A DNA stretch of 64,000 bases from Candidatus Phytoplasma pruni (GCF_001277135.1 NZ_LHCF01000001.1:1-64000); one strand, 5' to 3'. Positions 39,451-49,908 are shown, counted from the first letter of the stretch. The notes: a model not told the origin generated them from the letters alone. Translations and numbers: made by a program.

Positions 39451-40281
39451 TTAATTTTCATCAGTAAATACTTTGAATTGAGCCCCTAGTTTAATTTGAC
39501 CGTCTGAATTTAAATAATTACTATTTGCATCCCAAAGTCCTTTATTTTCCATTTTGACTTGATTAATTTTAAAATTAATTGCTAATTTGATTGTATCACT
39601 TTTTTCATATTGTTCTTTAAATTTTTCAAATAATTTAGGATCTGCTTTTAATTGAGCTTCCGTAATCAAGTCCGTTTCTCCTGGTAGTTTTTTTGGTCCT
39701 TTTAATAAAAGTGTTTTACCTAAGTTTAAGTTATTTGTATCTTTTTTATCATCTAACGGTTGATCATCGGATGATAACCATTTAATAGATTCTATTTCTA
39801 AAAATTGTTCATTAGCAGAAGTAGAGTCTATTGAATCATTTGTTGACTGATCATTGGTTTTGTTAATAAAATATTGTTGCATATCTTTTAAATGAACAAA
39901 TAAATCTTTTTTAGCACGAATATTTTCGTTTAATTTTATTTCATAAACTTTTTTAACTTTACCTTGATTTGCGAATACCGGATAATCAGCTACAATTGAA
40001 AAAGTATTATTGGTGGTTGGCATAATATTATTTCCACTATTTTCCCACGATACTTTTTGATCACTTTTTTCTTTTAATTCCATTACAGTAAAATCTTTTT
40101 GTAGTTCTTCTACTGTTTTATCCGTTTGAGGTCTCTTACCTACTATAAATTCTGATTTTATTGTAGCATGATACTGACTTAATACCGCTGCACTAACTGC
40201 TATCAAAGTTATTAAAGGTAAAGTTAATAATAATATCATGGATATTTGTCTAATATTTAATAAATTCTTATTTTCTCTCAA
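39451..40281 (-). CDS. Membrane-anchored protein of the AAA+ gene set
   Basis: 276 residues. An N-terminal membrane helix (about 13-36) is followed by a hydrophilic, probably extracytoplasmic, domain. Just after the helix it has QYHATIKSEFIVGKRP, which resembles NYQKDIQIEFPIENRP at the same place in the 41666-43167 protein: Y-x3-I-x2-EF-x4-RP. This suggests paralogy or a shared interaction motif. Last gene of the set, 24 bases after the ATPase. No known domain recognised. Confidence 0.6.
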   Translation of the reverse strand: MRENKNLLNIRQISMILLLTLPLITLIAVSAAVLSQYHATIKSEFIVGKRPQTDKTVEELQKDFTVMELKEKSDQKVSWENSGNNIMPTTNNTFSIVADYPVFANQGKVKKVYEIKLNENIRAKKDLFVHLKDMQQYFINKTNDQSTNDSIDSTSANEQFLEIESIKWLSSDDQPLDDKKDTNNLNLGKTLLLKGPKKLPGETDLITEAQLKADPKLFEKFKEQYEKSDTIKLAINFKINQVKMENKGLWDANSNYLNSDGQIKLGAQFKVFTDEN

Positions 40282-40305
40282 CGCTTGATACTTCCTTTAT
40301 TTATT

Positions 40306-41570
40306 TTATTTTTTAAAATTATTTTTTGTATTAATAGAATTCCAACTTCTTGCATCTGCAATTTCTTGTTTTTTATTATTAAAAACGAGTTCTAAATCTT
40401 TTCTAGTAATTTGTTCTGGTGGAATCTTATCCTGTTTAAATCTTTGAATCGCTTTGATAATAGACAATCTTATTAAAGCTTCCATATCACGAAATGTTTT
40501 TAATTCAGGAAATTTTTCAATTGCCGGTGCTAGCTCATTAATTAAATAATTAATGGCATCTTCAGATATTAAACTTTCTTGTTTTAATTTTGCAATAAAT
40601 ACTTTTTCAAAATATTCTTTACGACTTGTTAAATCTAAAGGTTTAACTTCTATTTTGTAATCAAAACGAGATAAAATAGCGTCATCAATATCTTCCAGAT
40701 GATTAGTAGTTCCAATCCAAAAAACTTTATTAGAACGATTTTGATTATTAATTGAAGTAAAAGAATTTTTAAATTTAGTTACAATATTTTTGGTTGCTTG
40801 ATTTTCGGCTTTAGTTAAATTACCCCAAGTATTTTCACATTCATCAATACAAACAATAACTCTTTCCATTTCTTGTGTTTTTTTAAATAAAGCATCTACC
40901 ATTTTAATCCCCTCTTTAGAATTATATTTTTGAAAATTAGTTCCATCGATTTCAATATAATTAAAATTAGTAGTTTTTGCTAAAGCTCTTGCAAGAGTAG
41001 TTTTTCCAGTTCCGGGAACTCCGTGAAAAATAATTCCTATTGGAGGTTTTTGTTGATAACGTTCTAAAGAAGGCGAATAAGTCATACAAGTATTTAAATC
41101 TCCTAATGCCGCTTTTTCTGTTTGTAAGCCAATTAATTGTTCTAAACTTTTTAAACTTTTATAATTAGGACGATCAATTTTATATGTCAATTCATCTATT
41201 TTACTTTCATATTCAGTTAAATCATCACTGACATTTTCGCCTCCCATTTGTTGTACAATTTTTTTTATTTCGGTTTTTAAAACATTTTTAAAATCTTGAA
41301 AATTTTGATTAAAATTAGTAAAATTTTGATCATTTTTTTTATTTTCTTGTTGAATAGATTCTTTATATGGTTCAAAAATTCTATCTACTATTTCTTCTAA
41401 TGTATCATCGTGTAATTTTATTGATTGAGTTTGTTCTTGTTGAGTTTTTTTTTAATAAATTCTAAAAAACCTAATATTTTTAATATATAAAACAAAACGC
41501 CACAAGCAATAATTAACAATAATAAAAACAAAACAATATTATATATATTTAATTTTGATTTCTTTTCCAA
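40306..41570 (-). pseudogene. Membrane-anchored AAA+ ATPase without protease domain, frame-split
   Basis: The long frame (from 41247) holds one AAA+ module: HGVPGTGKTTLARALA (Walker A), VIVCIDECENTW (Walker B), FWIGTTNHLED (sensor 1) and ILSRFDYKIEV (arginine finger region), then a helical lid. The frame is open upstream with a coiled-coil-like linker (LEEIVDRIFEPYKESIQQEN). A T9 run at 41445-41453 separates it from a TTG-started leader with one membrane helix (IVLFLLLLIIACGVLFYIL). Joined, it is about 420 residues: helix, linker, AAA. The layout recalls FtsH without its peptidase. It lies between genes for membrane-anchored partners. Confidence 0.7.
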
Positions 41571-41665
41571 TAAAAACCATCTTTCTATCAATATAGTTTG
41601 ATATTTTTATATTTTTTTACTTTAAATTCAAAAATTTTTAATTTATTTCTATAAAATTAAATTAT

Positions 41666-43167
41666 TTACGATATTGTAAATGTTTTAATAATTTCTTTGA
41701 TTTCAACTTCTTTTTTTTCTTGTTCTTCTTTAGAAGAAAATGGAAAAGTTAGTAAAATTTCTTTAATAAGAGAATATTTTAAATATGTTAAAATATTTTC
41801 TTTGTTTTTAGTTATCTCTATTTTATTAAAATCATATACTTCTTCTATTCCATTATTTTTCAATTTCCCTTGTGCTGTATAATAACCAGTAGGTTGAAAT
41901 CCAATAACTTCTGATTTTTCATTGGAGTTTGTTTTTTTCCATTCAAAACCATCTTCTTGAAATTCGAATTTGCGTGAACTTTCCATTGGTTCATTATGGT
42001 CAATAATTAAATAAATATCATTTTTAAATGTAATCGATTTAAAAGAAATCGTATTATCTCTGAATAATTTTCTTAATAAAAATCTTTTCGGTTTCGGTTT
42101 GAATGTCTGGACATTTAATTTCAAGCCTTTTTGAGGTTTTTCAAAACAATAAACTCTTATGTTTTTTTCTTTTTAATGTCTTTAAGTTGAAATATTACTG
42201 AGCCATTACAATCAGGATGAACAAATTCACATTTTTCTAACAACAACGATGTTCCCGGTTGTTGGTAAAAATATAATTTTTGTAAAAATGTCTCCTCAAC
42301 ATCACCACGATTTATATCTTTTATTTTTGTTATAAGACTTTTCCATGAGTCAGAATAACCAATTTGTGCTGCTTCGGATACTTGAAACTTTATAGTTTTA
42401 ATTAAATCAGGTTTGTAATTAACTATTATTGTTTCCAAATATTCTGGATGTTTGATTTCTGCTTGTTTTTCAGATCGATTAATTTTTATTTCTAAATCTT
42501 TTTCAAAATCTTTTTCTAAATCTGAATTAACCTTTCTAATATCTTTTTTTATACCTTCATTTGTTATGTCTTTTTCTTGCAATTCCCCTAAATCACAATT
42601 TATTTTTATTTCTTTTCTCGAAGAATCTAAACCGAATATTATTTTCAACTGTTCATCCTGCTGATTATTATTTTTTCTATTATCTTGTAAAATAGCTTCA
42701 TATTTAATGTCTGATATAAATGAAATATTTTTATTATTTTCTTGTTTGAAATATAACAAATTTTGAAAGGTTTTCAACCAATAACTATCAGAATTTGATT
42801 GCGATAAATCTTGAAAAAATGAATTATGTTTATCTTTAAGTATTGTTAACATTTCTTCTGATGAATACAAAGTATCTTTGTCCCAAACTTTTATAAAAAC
42901 ATCCTCTATTTTCTTATCTTCTATACCCCCATTATCACCTTCGAAATTTAACTTATATTTAGGAACTTTGGTAAAACCATTTTGTTCACAAATATCATCC
43001 CAAAATTTTTCATACATAACTTGATAATTAAATTCCGGACGATTTTCGATAGGAAATTCAATTTGAATATCCTTTTGATAATTACGTATAGAAATGGCCC
43101 CAATTGGAGAAAATATTAACAACAAAAAATAAAAAAAAATAATCAAAATATATCTTATTCCCTTCAT
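41666..43167 (-). pseudogene. Large membrane-anchored protein of the AAA+ gene set, frame-split
   Basis: The first frame (336 residues) starts with a signal-like helix (YILIIFFYFLLLIFSPIGA) and shares the Y-x3-I-x2-EF-x4-RP motif with the 39451 protein. A T7 run at 42162-42168 ends it early; one more base joins it through RVYCFEKPQKGLKLNVQTF to the frame at 41666-42124. Total about 500 residues. The bulk is charged, mixed alpha/beta and probably extracytoplasmic. No known family. Confidence 0.55.
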
Positions 43168-43307
43168 TTTATTGACGATGTTGCTCCTTATTAAAAAAAA
43201 TTTTCTATTATTTATAAAAAATTTAAAAATTTTGCAAAAATCTTTAAATTTTAGTTAGTGAGAAAAATTTTAGCATTTTGGAAATTATCCTTATCTAAAA
43301 AAAATAA

Positions 43308-43921
43308 TTAATTTTGATTATTATAACCCTGTATACGGATTTTATTAGTATAAATTAACAAAATCATAGAACACATAAAAGTCAAAGCAATAGTAATCAT
43401 TATGAAAATATATTGATTTGTAGTTTCTTGAACTTTTAATTGTTTTTTTAATTCTTTTAATTTTATTTTATATTTATCCATTGAAATAGATTGTGAATTA
43501 TCAGCTTCTGTGGTTTTTCTGGACAAATCTTTTTCAATTTGTTTTAATTCTGTTCTTTGTTTTTCGATTTTTTTTTGTAAATCATTAATTTTTTGTTCTT
43601 TAATTGAGAGTTTTTTTTGATATTTATTATTTTGTTTGCCTAAAGTAGTTTTTTGTTCTTCAAGTGCTTTAATCTCTTGATAAAGTCGTTCTTTTTCTTT
43701 TTTTAAAGATTCGTTCCCTAAAGTTTCTAGCATTTCATCAATTTTTTTGATAAAAGGAATTGGTTCTGGAAGAAAAAAAATTTTTTTAGGTAATTTATAC
43801 AAAAGATATAAATTAAAAAAATAAATAAAAAAATATGAAATAAAAGTAATGTATTTTTCACAATTTGAAATATTAAAAATATAAAATTTTTTGGAAATTG
43901 TTTTTGTCTTTTAATGAGCAT
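43308..43921 (-). pseudogene. Two-helix membrane protein with long coiled coil, frame-split
   Basis: The main frame (43308-43802) holds a coiled coil of about 90 residues (ESLKKEKERLYQEIKALEE and onward) and a C-terminal membrane helix (YIFIMITIALTFMCSMILLI). Upstream, an ATG at 43921 opens another frame with an N-terminal helix (TLLLFHIFLFIFLIYIF). The two frames cross within A/T runs near 43780-43830. Joined, about 200 residues anchored at both ends. The ATG overlaps the stop of the truncated Panacea gene by 11 bases. Confidence 0.5.
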
Positions 43922-44084
43922 AACTATAAAAAAATAATTTTTGTAGTTTTAAATTAGTTATATCGTTTATTTCTTGTTTTTGAGTTTGATGAATTAAATA
44001 ATAGGACATATTTATCAAATTATCTTTTGCTTTGAATAAATCGTCTAAGAAATTAGTTTCAAATTCATAATTAACTGTTGCCAT
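43911..44084 (-). pseudogene. Truncated Panacea (DUF4065) N-terminal domain
   Basis: 57 residues from an ATG with a good AAAAAAGGAGAGA site: LFKAKDNLINMSYYLIHQTQ, then INDITNLKLQKLFFYSY, the start of a Panacea domain. The domain normally runs 100 or more residues further. The stop overlaps the next gene's ATG. It heads the AAA+ gene set. Confidence 0.5.
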
Positions 44085-44255
44085 TTAATCTCTCCTTTTT
44101 TACTTATGATATTATATATTGTAACATGCATTTACATAATTTTTAAAACCTTTTTTGAAAAATATTTATTATTTGGGCATGATTTGTTATATTATAACAA
44201 GAAAGACGTTTAAAAGGGGTGCAAAAAAGACCACTCAGAAAGGAGCCAAAGGACT

Positions 44256-44891
44256 ATGCCAACAACTAAAAAGCCTTTACCTTATAATCCTTTTAAAATC
44301 CGTCATAATTCTACTTATTACGAAATCTTGTTAGAAACGACATACGAAGAAATATGCCATTTTTTAAAATTGCAGCACGCTCCGGTACTTAAAAATTATT
44401 TCACTCACGCCCATTGTTTAACTAAAACGCCTGGCATCACAAGAGCTAAAAAGAAGGTTTATTTACCCATCATATAGACGAAAGTAAAGCCCCCCAACTT
44501 CTTTCCGATCCTCAACAAGCCTCACAAAACCCTTTTGCACACCAACAAGCCTACAGATGAGTATATTGCAACCTCTTAAGAACATTTAATGCTGCATACT
44601 AAATTATTATATGAATTTAACTAAGGCAAAGACGGGAATGGTATCTTTTTTTTAATACCGGAATTAAACACTATTTATAGTGGTAATAAATTTCCTTAAT
44701 TATGGAAAAATGGTCCTGTTACAGAAATAGTAAAACCTTTGGAAAAAGCTTATTTGCAAACTCTTAAACAATTAAAAGAATACGGTTATCAAATGGTATT
44801 GCCGTCTTTGGCAACGGTGAAAAAACTTAAAAAATTGGCTTTTTATCAAAAATTACAAAAATTAGGTTTAGCTTTAGTGTTAAAACCATGA
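44256..44891 (+). pseudogene. HNH-nuclease-like gene, decayed
   Basis: Starts after AAAGGAG with 73 codons in frame. Shifting near 44450 recovers KEGLFTHHIDESKAPQLLSD and NPFAHQQAYR, then VYCNLL and, in a further frame, EHLMLHTKLLYEF. This GLxxHHIDE...NPFxxQxADRLVYCNxLEHLxLH pattern is that of HNH-type endonuclease-like proteins of Firmicutes and mobile elements. TGA and TAA codons at several places and two shifts show it is dead; the last 60 codons to 44891 remain coding-like. Confidence 0.5.
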
Positions 44892-44911
44892 TATGATCTT
44901 TTTTCCTTTTA

Positions 44912-45634
44912 TCAATTTTCTCTTAATAATTGTTTAACTTCAGTTCTGGTTAAAGAGCGGTATTTCCCTTTAGGCAAATGATCTAAGGTCAGAAAATCAT
45001 ATCTATAACGCTTTAGTTTTAAAACTTCAAAACCCATTTCTTCCATCATTTTTCTAATTTGACGGTTTTTCCCTTCAAAAATCGTGATCGATAACCAAGT
45101 AGAAGGTAAAGGTTTTTTGGTTTGTTTTAAAAGATGAACTTCTTGAGGAATAGATAAATAATTATGATCAATGATAATCCCTTTTTTTAACTTTTTTAAT
45201 TCTGAAGAAGTTAAAAAATGATTGATTTGGACATGATATTCTTTAGGAACTAAAGAAGAAGGATGAGTTAATTTGTGGGTTAATTCTCCGTCATTAGTAA
45301 TAATCAATAAACCTTCTGTTTTGAAATCAAGTCTGCCGACGGGATAAAGTCTTTGTTGATGTTCTTCTTTAATTAAATCAAGCACAATAGGTCTTTTTTT
45401 ATCATCTTGAACACTAGTGATATAACCACTAGGTTTATGGAGTAAAAAATAAAGATATGGTGCTTTTTGAATAGGTTTATCGTCTACTAAAATAACATCT
45501 TTTGGAGATGCTTTAGCGCCTAAGGTAGTCACTATCTTACCATTAACTTTCACTCTTTTAGCTAAAATTAATAATTCAGCTTTTCTTCTAGAAGTGATAT
45601 TAGAGTTAGCTAAAATTTTTTGTATTCTTTCCAT
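44912..45634 (-). CDS. rluB: Pseudouridine synthase, RsuA/RluB family
   Basis: 240 residues. N-terminal S4 RNA-binding domain (RIQKILANSNITSRRKAELL), then the synthase core with the catalytic Asp in GRLDFKTEGLLIITNDGEL and NRQIRKMMEEMGFEVLKLKR. It modifies uridine in rRNA; in Firmicutes the RluB target is 23S U2605. Small-genome mollicutes keep one such enzyme. RluB and RsuA cannot be fully told apart here. Confidence 0.88.
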   Translation of the reverse strand: MERIQKILANSNITSRRKAELLILAKRVKVNGKIVTTLGAKASPKDVILVDDKPIQKAPYLYFLLHKPSGYITSVQDDKKRPIVLDLIKEEHQQRLYPVGRLDFKTEGLLIITNDGELTHKLTHPSSLVPKEYHVQINHFLTSSELKKLKKGIIIDHNYLSIPQEVHLLKQTKKPLPSTWLSITIFEGKNRQIRKMMEEMGFEVLKLKRYRYDFLTLDHLPKGKYRSLTRTEVKQLLREN

Positions 45635-45725
45635 TATATAAACCTACTTTTTTTATCTCTTAGTATCTTAAATTATAAATAATTTTTCTTTAAATGATTT
45701 ATTTTAATCTTGACTTTTTTAATAA

Positions 45726-45766
45726 AAAGAGGAACTTTTCCTATAAGTTCCTCTTTGGGGGATAAA
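45726..45766 (-). terminator. Terminator of a lost minus-strand gene
   Basis: AAAGAGGAACTT stem (11-12 bp) with T5 on the minus strand. It follows a short coding relic. Confidence 0.65.
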
Positions 45767-45804
45767 GGTAATTGATATTTAAAATCAATTGTTGGTTGGG
45801 TTGT

Positions 45805-45893
45805 TGGATTAAGGTTTTTTAATAAATTCAATGAATAATTTATCAAATTCCTTAAAAGCTTGTTCTTGTTGTTCTTTATTGGTTTCTTCATGC
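45805..45893 (-). pseudogene. C-terminal coding relic of unknown gene
   Basis: A frame reading HEETNKEQQEQAFKEFDKLF then IEFIKKP, ending 40 bases before a terminator; TAG and TGA stops precede it. It is the tail of a lost gene. The longer overlapping minus frame at 45673-45984 runs through the terminator and is not credible. Confidence 0.3.
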
Positions 45894-46220
45894 TATCAAA
45901 TGAAATAAAAATTTCAAAACTAAATACGCATTTAAACAAAATTGAGAAGAGATTGAAAAACAACAAGCGAGTTTCAAAACGCACTTTTCAATGGCTTACT
46001 AATAATATTGAAAATTACTATATGGCTTTTAATAAAATAGCAACAAATCAAGGCGCACAGTAACAGCTTGGGTTAACAAACAAACCATCGACAGAACAGA
46101 TTTAAATAAACTCCAAGAATGGAACAGTTCAGTCTTGCTGATTTTATTGTTGCGGTTGTGGAAACAACATACTTAAATAAATCACGAAATAATAAGTACA
46201 AATTAAGTATACACAACTAA
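45890..46220 (+). pseudogene. Unknown protein, frameshifted
   Basis: From ATG 45890: KISKLNTHLNKIEKRLKNNK and VSKRTFQWLTNNIENYYMAF, a shift near 46045, TVTAWVNKQTIDRTDLNKLQ, another shift near 46135, then LADFIVAVVETTYLNKS to a stop at 46220. The pieces are clearly protein-like, about 105 residues. No family recognised. It begins where a minus-strand relic ends, suggesting a rearrangement junction near 45890. Confidence 0.35.
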
Positions 46221-46359
46221 CAAAAATACAAAAGATACTATAAGACTTGTGAAGCAATCTTTTTGCCTCTATAAAAACCAACAATATAAGATATAGAAAA
46301 AAACCCAATAAAGTTCTTATTTTTTTAGTTGCTTGATTTGCTCTTGTTTTATAACCCAA
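46144..46359 (-). CDS. Small two-helix membrane protein, uncertain
   Basis: 71 residues from a TTG after AAAGGATA, two hydrophobic segments. It starts directly after the stop of the upstream pseudogene, as in an operon, but its end overlaps the plus-strand relic. No homologue recognised; it could be chance. Confidence 0.25.
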   Translation of the reverse strand: MGYKTRANQATKKIRTLLGFFLYLILLVFIEAKRLLHKSYSIFCIFVSCVYLICTYYFVIYLSMLFPQPQQ

Positions 46360-47042
46360 TTAATATCCTTTGTAATAAAGACGTCTTTCATTAGATACAA
46401 TTAAGTCAAACAATAAATGAGTACTTTCATCTAAAGAAACTGAATCAATGATGATAGTTTTTTGATTAAGAGTTATACCATAAACATTCGCTGTATTTTG
46501 ATTCGGAAAATAAAGAACAAATCCTAATATTTTTTCATTACTAACATTTGCGGGATCGAAACTAATTACTTTAACAATATTTTTAATTCCTTTTATTTTT
46601 CTCTCTATTTTGTCATATTTATTTAACTTTTATCTTTATTTTCTTCTTTAAGTTTCTTTTTTTGTTGTCTATTGTAGAAATAATTAACTATCCAATTTAG
46701 AAAATCCTCTTCGTAAGAATTTTTCAAAACCGCTCCTTGAGTACATGCTGAAGCAAAAAAACGCAAGAATGAAAACAACAACCAAAAAAATAATTAATAT
46801 TATATCTAAAATAATATTATTATAAAATTTTTTAAAAGGCACAAAAATAAAAATACGAAAAACAAAATCCATTGAGATATTCTTAATATTTTAATTTTTA
46901 TTTTTATTTTAACTTTTTTTTCTAATTTTTTTTGCTTCTTATGTTCTTTTTTAAGTTTTTTTATTTCAGGCTCTGGATAATAAATAGTCCATACAAAAGC
47001 TAAAAACAAAAACAAAACTAACAAAACTGCTCGATTATTCAT
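46360..47042 (-). pseudogene. Membrane protein downstream of the pre-toxin-like gene, decayed
   Basis: Four frames join into about 225 residues. MNNRAVLLVLFLFLAFVWTI starts it, overlapping the upstream stop (ATGAATAA). A basic linker and two more helices follow (46806-47042 and 46684-46872). Then TQGAVLKNSYEEDFLNWIVN and, after a shift near 46630, IKNIVKVISFDPANVSNEKI and YGITLNQKTIIIDSVSLDES, ending RRLYYKGY at 46360. A globular cytoplasmic-looking end follows three helices. No family recognised. An immunity or export partner of the upstream gene is only a guess from the overlap. Confidence 0.45.
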
Positions 47043-48317
47043 TTATTTCCTCGCCAAGATGATTAATTGCATGTACTTTTTCATTAGGTTCAACATCATA
47101 TATTAGTTTATTACTTGGTTTAGCGGTTAAAGTTGTATAATCGTCTAATTTAATATTTATAGGTTTAGAAGTGAATTTTTTTTGAGTTATTGTTTGAGCA
47201 CCATCTTTAAAAGGAGTTAAAATGATGTCTCCAACAATATTTTCAGTTGTTTTTGTTATTATTTTGTTTTGCAATAATTTAGGTAATTTTTTAGAAAAAG
47301 CTTTTATTACTTTAGAACCAGATACTTTTTTCCCGTTACAGGCATTAAAGTAAAAGCAATATCTAAGGTACTATTTATACGTTGTTCTGGATTATCTTGT
47401 ACAAAGGATTCCAATACATCAAATAAACCCAGAGAAACATCAATAGTAGTGCCAACAATAGGGATAAAACTAATAACATTATGAGAAACATTCCAAGCAT
47501 CATTAAACCAATTGTTAGTTGTAAAAGTTAAAAAAGGTTTATCATAGTCAATATAAATACCATCACCTAAATAAGTTTTTAAGCCATTTTCTGTCAAATT
47601 TTTTATTTTAGAAAAATTATTATCTAAAACTGAACCAATTGCATGTTCTGGAATTGAACACATAGTTTCTTTTTCATCAATATTTACTTCTATTTTAAAA
47701 CCTTGAGAACCGTATTTAACTAAAAAATAACCTTTTTCAGTGGGTGTTTTTTCGTTATACCAATGGTTTCTCCATTTTTCATAAGACCAAAACCAAGGAC
47801 GCCATTCTGAAGGAACTTCCCAGTGTTGTTTATGTTTATCAAAATAAAAGTTTTTATTAATTTGAGTTTGCATAGTAACATCGTTGTAACAAGTATTATC
47901 ATAAAAAAGATAAATATTTGTTACATCATTAATCATTTGTTTTAAATTATTTAAAGTATAACAATTATTTTTATTTTCTCTTATACCACCATCAAAATAA
48001 ATTCCCAAAAGATTAGAAGGAGCGCCTTTGATAACTGTATTTAAGTTGTTGTTAGATGTAGCATTATAACAAGGAGAAGAATTAAGCTGTAAAGTTTTGT
48101 TTAAGTATTTAGTAGTATAGTTGTTAACTAATTGCTCTTTGGTAACCAAAGGATAAGGTTGTTCTAATAAAACTAAATGAATTTGAGGCTTTGAGGATTC
48201 ATTATTTTTTTGAACCAATGCCAATGCTTGATGATTAAATAAAAAGAAAACACTTAATAAAATAAAAAAAGATAAAAAGAAATATTTGAACTTATAATGA
48301 AACTTTAATTTTAACAT
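47035..48317 (-). pseudogene. Secreted protein with pre-toxin-like segment, frameshifted
   Basis: A Sec signal peptide (YFFLSFFILLSVFFLFNHQ followed by ALA) starts a protein of about 425 residues. The first 240 residues are unassigned, with a few cysteines and a tryptophan-rich patch. Residues about 270-320 read HNVISFIPIVGTTIDVSLGL, then INSTLDIAFTLMPVTGK, which resembles the pre-toxin (PT-TG/VENN-like) hinge that precedes toxin domains in polymorphic toxins. A T6 run at 47326-47331 breaks the frame; one more base continues it with SGSKVIKAFSKKLPKLL to 47035. No catalytic toxin domain is recognised after the hinge. Its stop overlaps the next gene. Confidence 0.5.
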
Positions 48318-48408
48318 AAAACCTCTTTTTTCTTATTAATTTATTTTTTAATTATCACGATAAATTAACAATGTGTTTTACTAAGAATAGATATTACACT
48401 GATCCACA

Positions 48409-48445
48409 CGCCGCCAAGCAAACAAGTTTCCAAGAATTCCGCGAT
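48409..48445 (-). mobile_element. Degraded second copy of a group II intron domain V region
   Basis: It shares the CTTGGAAACTTG core with the domain V at 48982-49016, and the flanks (about 48400-48540) are alignable with the neighbouring intron over about 130 bases. The stem is degraded. It shows that two related intron 3' parts lie in tandem. The rest of 48318-48950 shows no gene. Confidence 0.45.
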
Positions 48446-48949
48446 TTTAGATTTCCTCCTTTTGACAGAGTTAACTATTCTAATTTGTTTTAATTCCGTA
48501 GAAAGTTTAGAATCGAATAATTTTTAATTTATTTTAATTTTAATTATTCGTTCAATAGCCTTCTCTAGAACCGCCATCAAAATAAACCAGTTAATACGGG
48601 TGAGACCCAACGAAACGGTACTGAAAGACCACAACTAATTTTTCTAAAACAAATACCTTTTAAGAAAAAATTATTTATTAACTTACTATATGGTAACATA
48701 AAAAAAATATTTGTCAACCTTTTTTTAAAAAATATTTTAAAAATAATGCGCTGTTCCGTTTTTTAATACAACTTTTGTCTTTAAAATTGTTCTTTCAAAC
48801 TTGAAATTAAGTAATAATTTTTTAATATCTTTTCAAACCAACAAAACATTTGTGATTAGATGAAAAAGTGTCTAATTTTTTTATAATTTGCTAGTTTCAA
48901 AAGATATTTATACTAATATTTTAAATCGCGATAGATTAGATACGTTTCA

Positions 48950-49731
48950 GGATGACTCCCTATTACAAACTAGCCCCACACAACACCGTACGAGCAAGTT
49001 TCCAAGTATACGGCGTTTATAATATTTCTAGTTTTTGACGATTTAAAGTTTCTTGAATTCGTCTCAATTCTGTTTAAATGCGTAGTTAGTTTTGAAATTT
49101 TACTTTCCTTTGATAGCATATAGCCACCGCCCTTCTACGCCCTTAAACTCGAAATATTATTTTCTCTTTCGCCCTATACCATGCTTTCCATGACTTCCTG
49201 GTTAGGCGATTATCTTAACCATTCCAGATTAAGTTTTACTCCAACGACTACTATGATTCTGCTTTTTCCTTGGATCTGTATGACTTTTTATCCTCATACA
49301 TTTAGGTTTTAACCTTGATTTTTAGAAAAATCCAAGTTACTCTTACTAACTACGTGAATTCTTTAGGGACGCTTGACCTTAGCATTAACTTATGAGTTTT
49401 CACTTCATAAAATAGGTAAATACCGTTTAGCCAGATGAATTAAGATGTTGGCATTAAAACCAGGAAGGGATTTTATCCCCTGATAATCTGAATAGTCCTG
49501 GATATTTACTATTTAGTCCCATCTTACAAGTCGTTTCAATTCCTTTCGACTTGGTTATATTATTACTCTTCTTTTGACGTTTAGGTCCGTTTCAGGACTT
49601 CTCCTTGGAATTCGTTCTTCTTGCGGTCTCATATTGGTTATGAACTTCACCTCAATCCGCTTTTATTCTCTGCTGTAATCTATCATTCTTTCGTTTGACA
49701 AACCAAGAAAATGAAGGATATGATTTCACAC
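48950..49731 (-). mobile_element. ORF-less group II intron
   Basis: On the minus strand it starts with GTGTG at 49731 (5' consensus GUGYG). A typical ribozyme body follows (domain I blocks such as CCTGAAACGGAC). A domain V at 48982-49016 has the GCCGTA...GAAA...TACGGTG hairpin. About 780 bases is the size of a group II ribozyme without its reverse transcriptase gene, and no maturase frame is seen. It would need a maturase in trans to splice. The exact 3' end (domain VI) is not certain. Confidence 0.65.
48982..49016 (-). ncRNA. Group II intron domain V
   Basis: A 35-base hairpin with the GAAA tetraloop and base-paired GCCGTA / TACGGTG arms, the catalytic core of the intron. Confidence 0.65.
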
Positions 49732-49883
49732 ATTGCGATTCGTTAATTCGCTGTTAATAAAGCCTCTTTAGCACCCAATAATAATTAATAAATTTTTGTG
49801 GACGTTATTTATAAATGTTTGTGGGTAGAATGATTGAATATTATTTGATTTAACTGTTATAACTTCCTTTTCTTTTTTGAACA

Positions 49884-49908
49884 AATAAAAAACCACATTA
49901 AGTGGTTT
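49884..49908 (-). terminator. Hairpin upstream of ychF
   Basis: AAACCAC / GTGGTTT with T6 on the minus strand. No minus-strand gene is left to its right, so it is orphaned. Confidence 0.45.

Noticed and set aside
45673-45984. Minus-strand 103-codon ORF
   Set aside because: It reads across a terminator hairpin and is out of phase with a better coding relic on the same strand.
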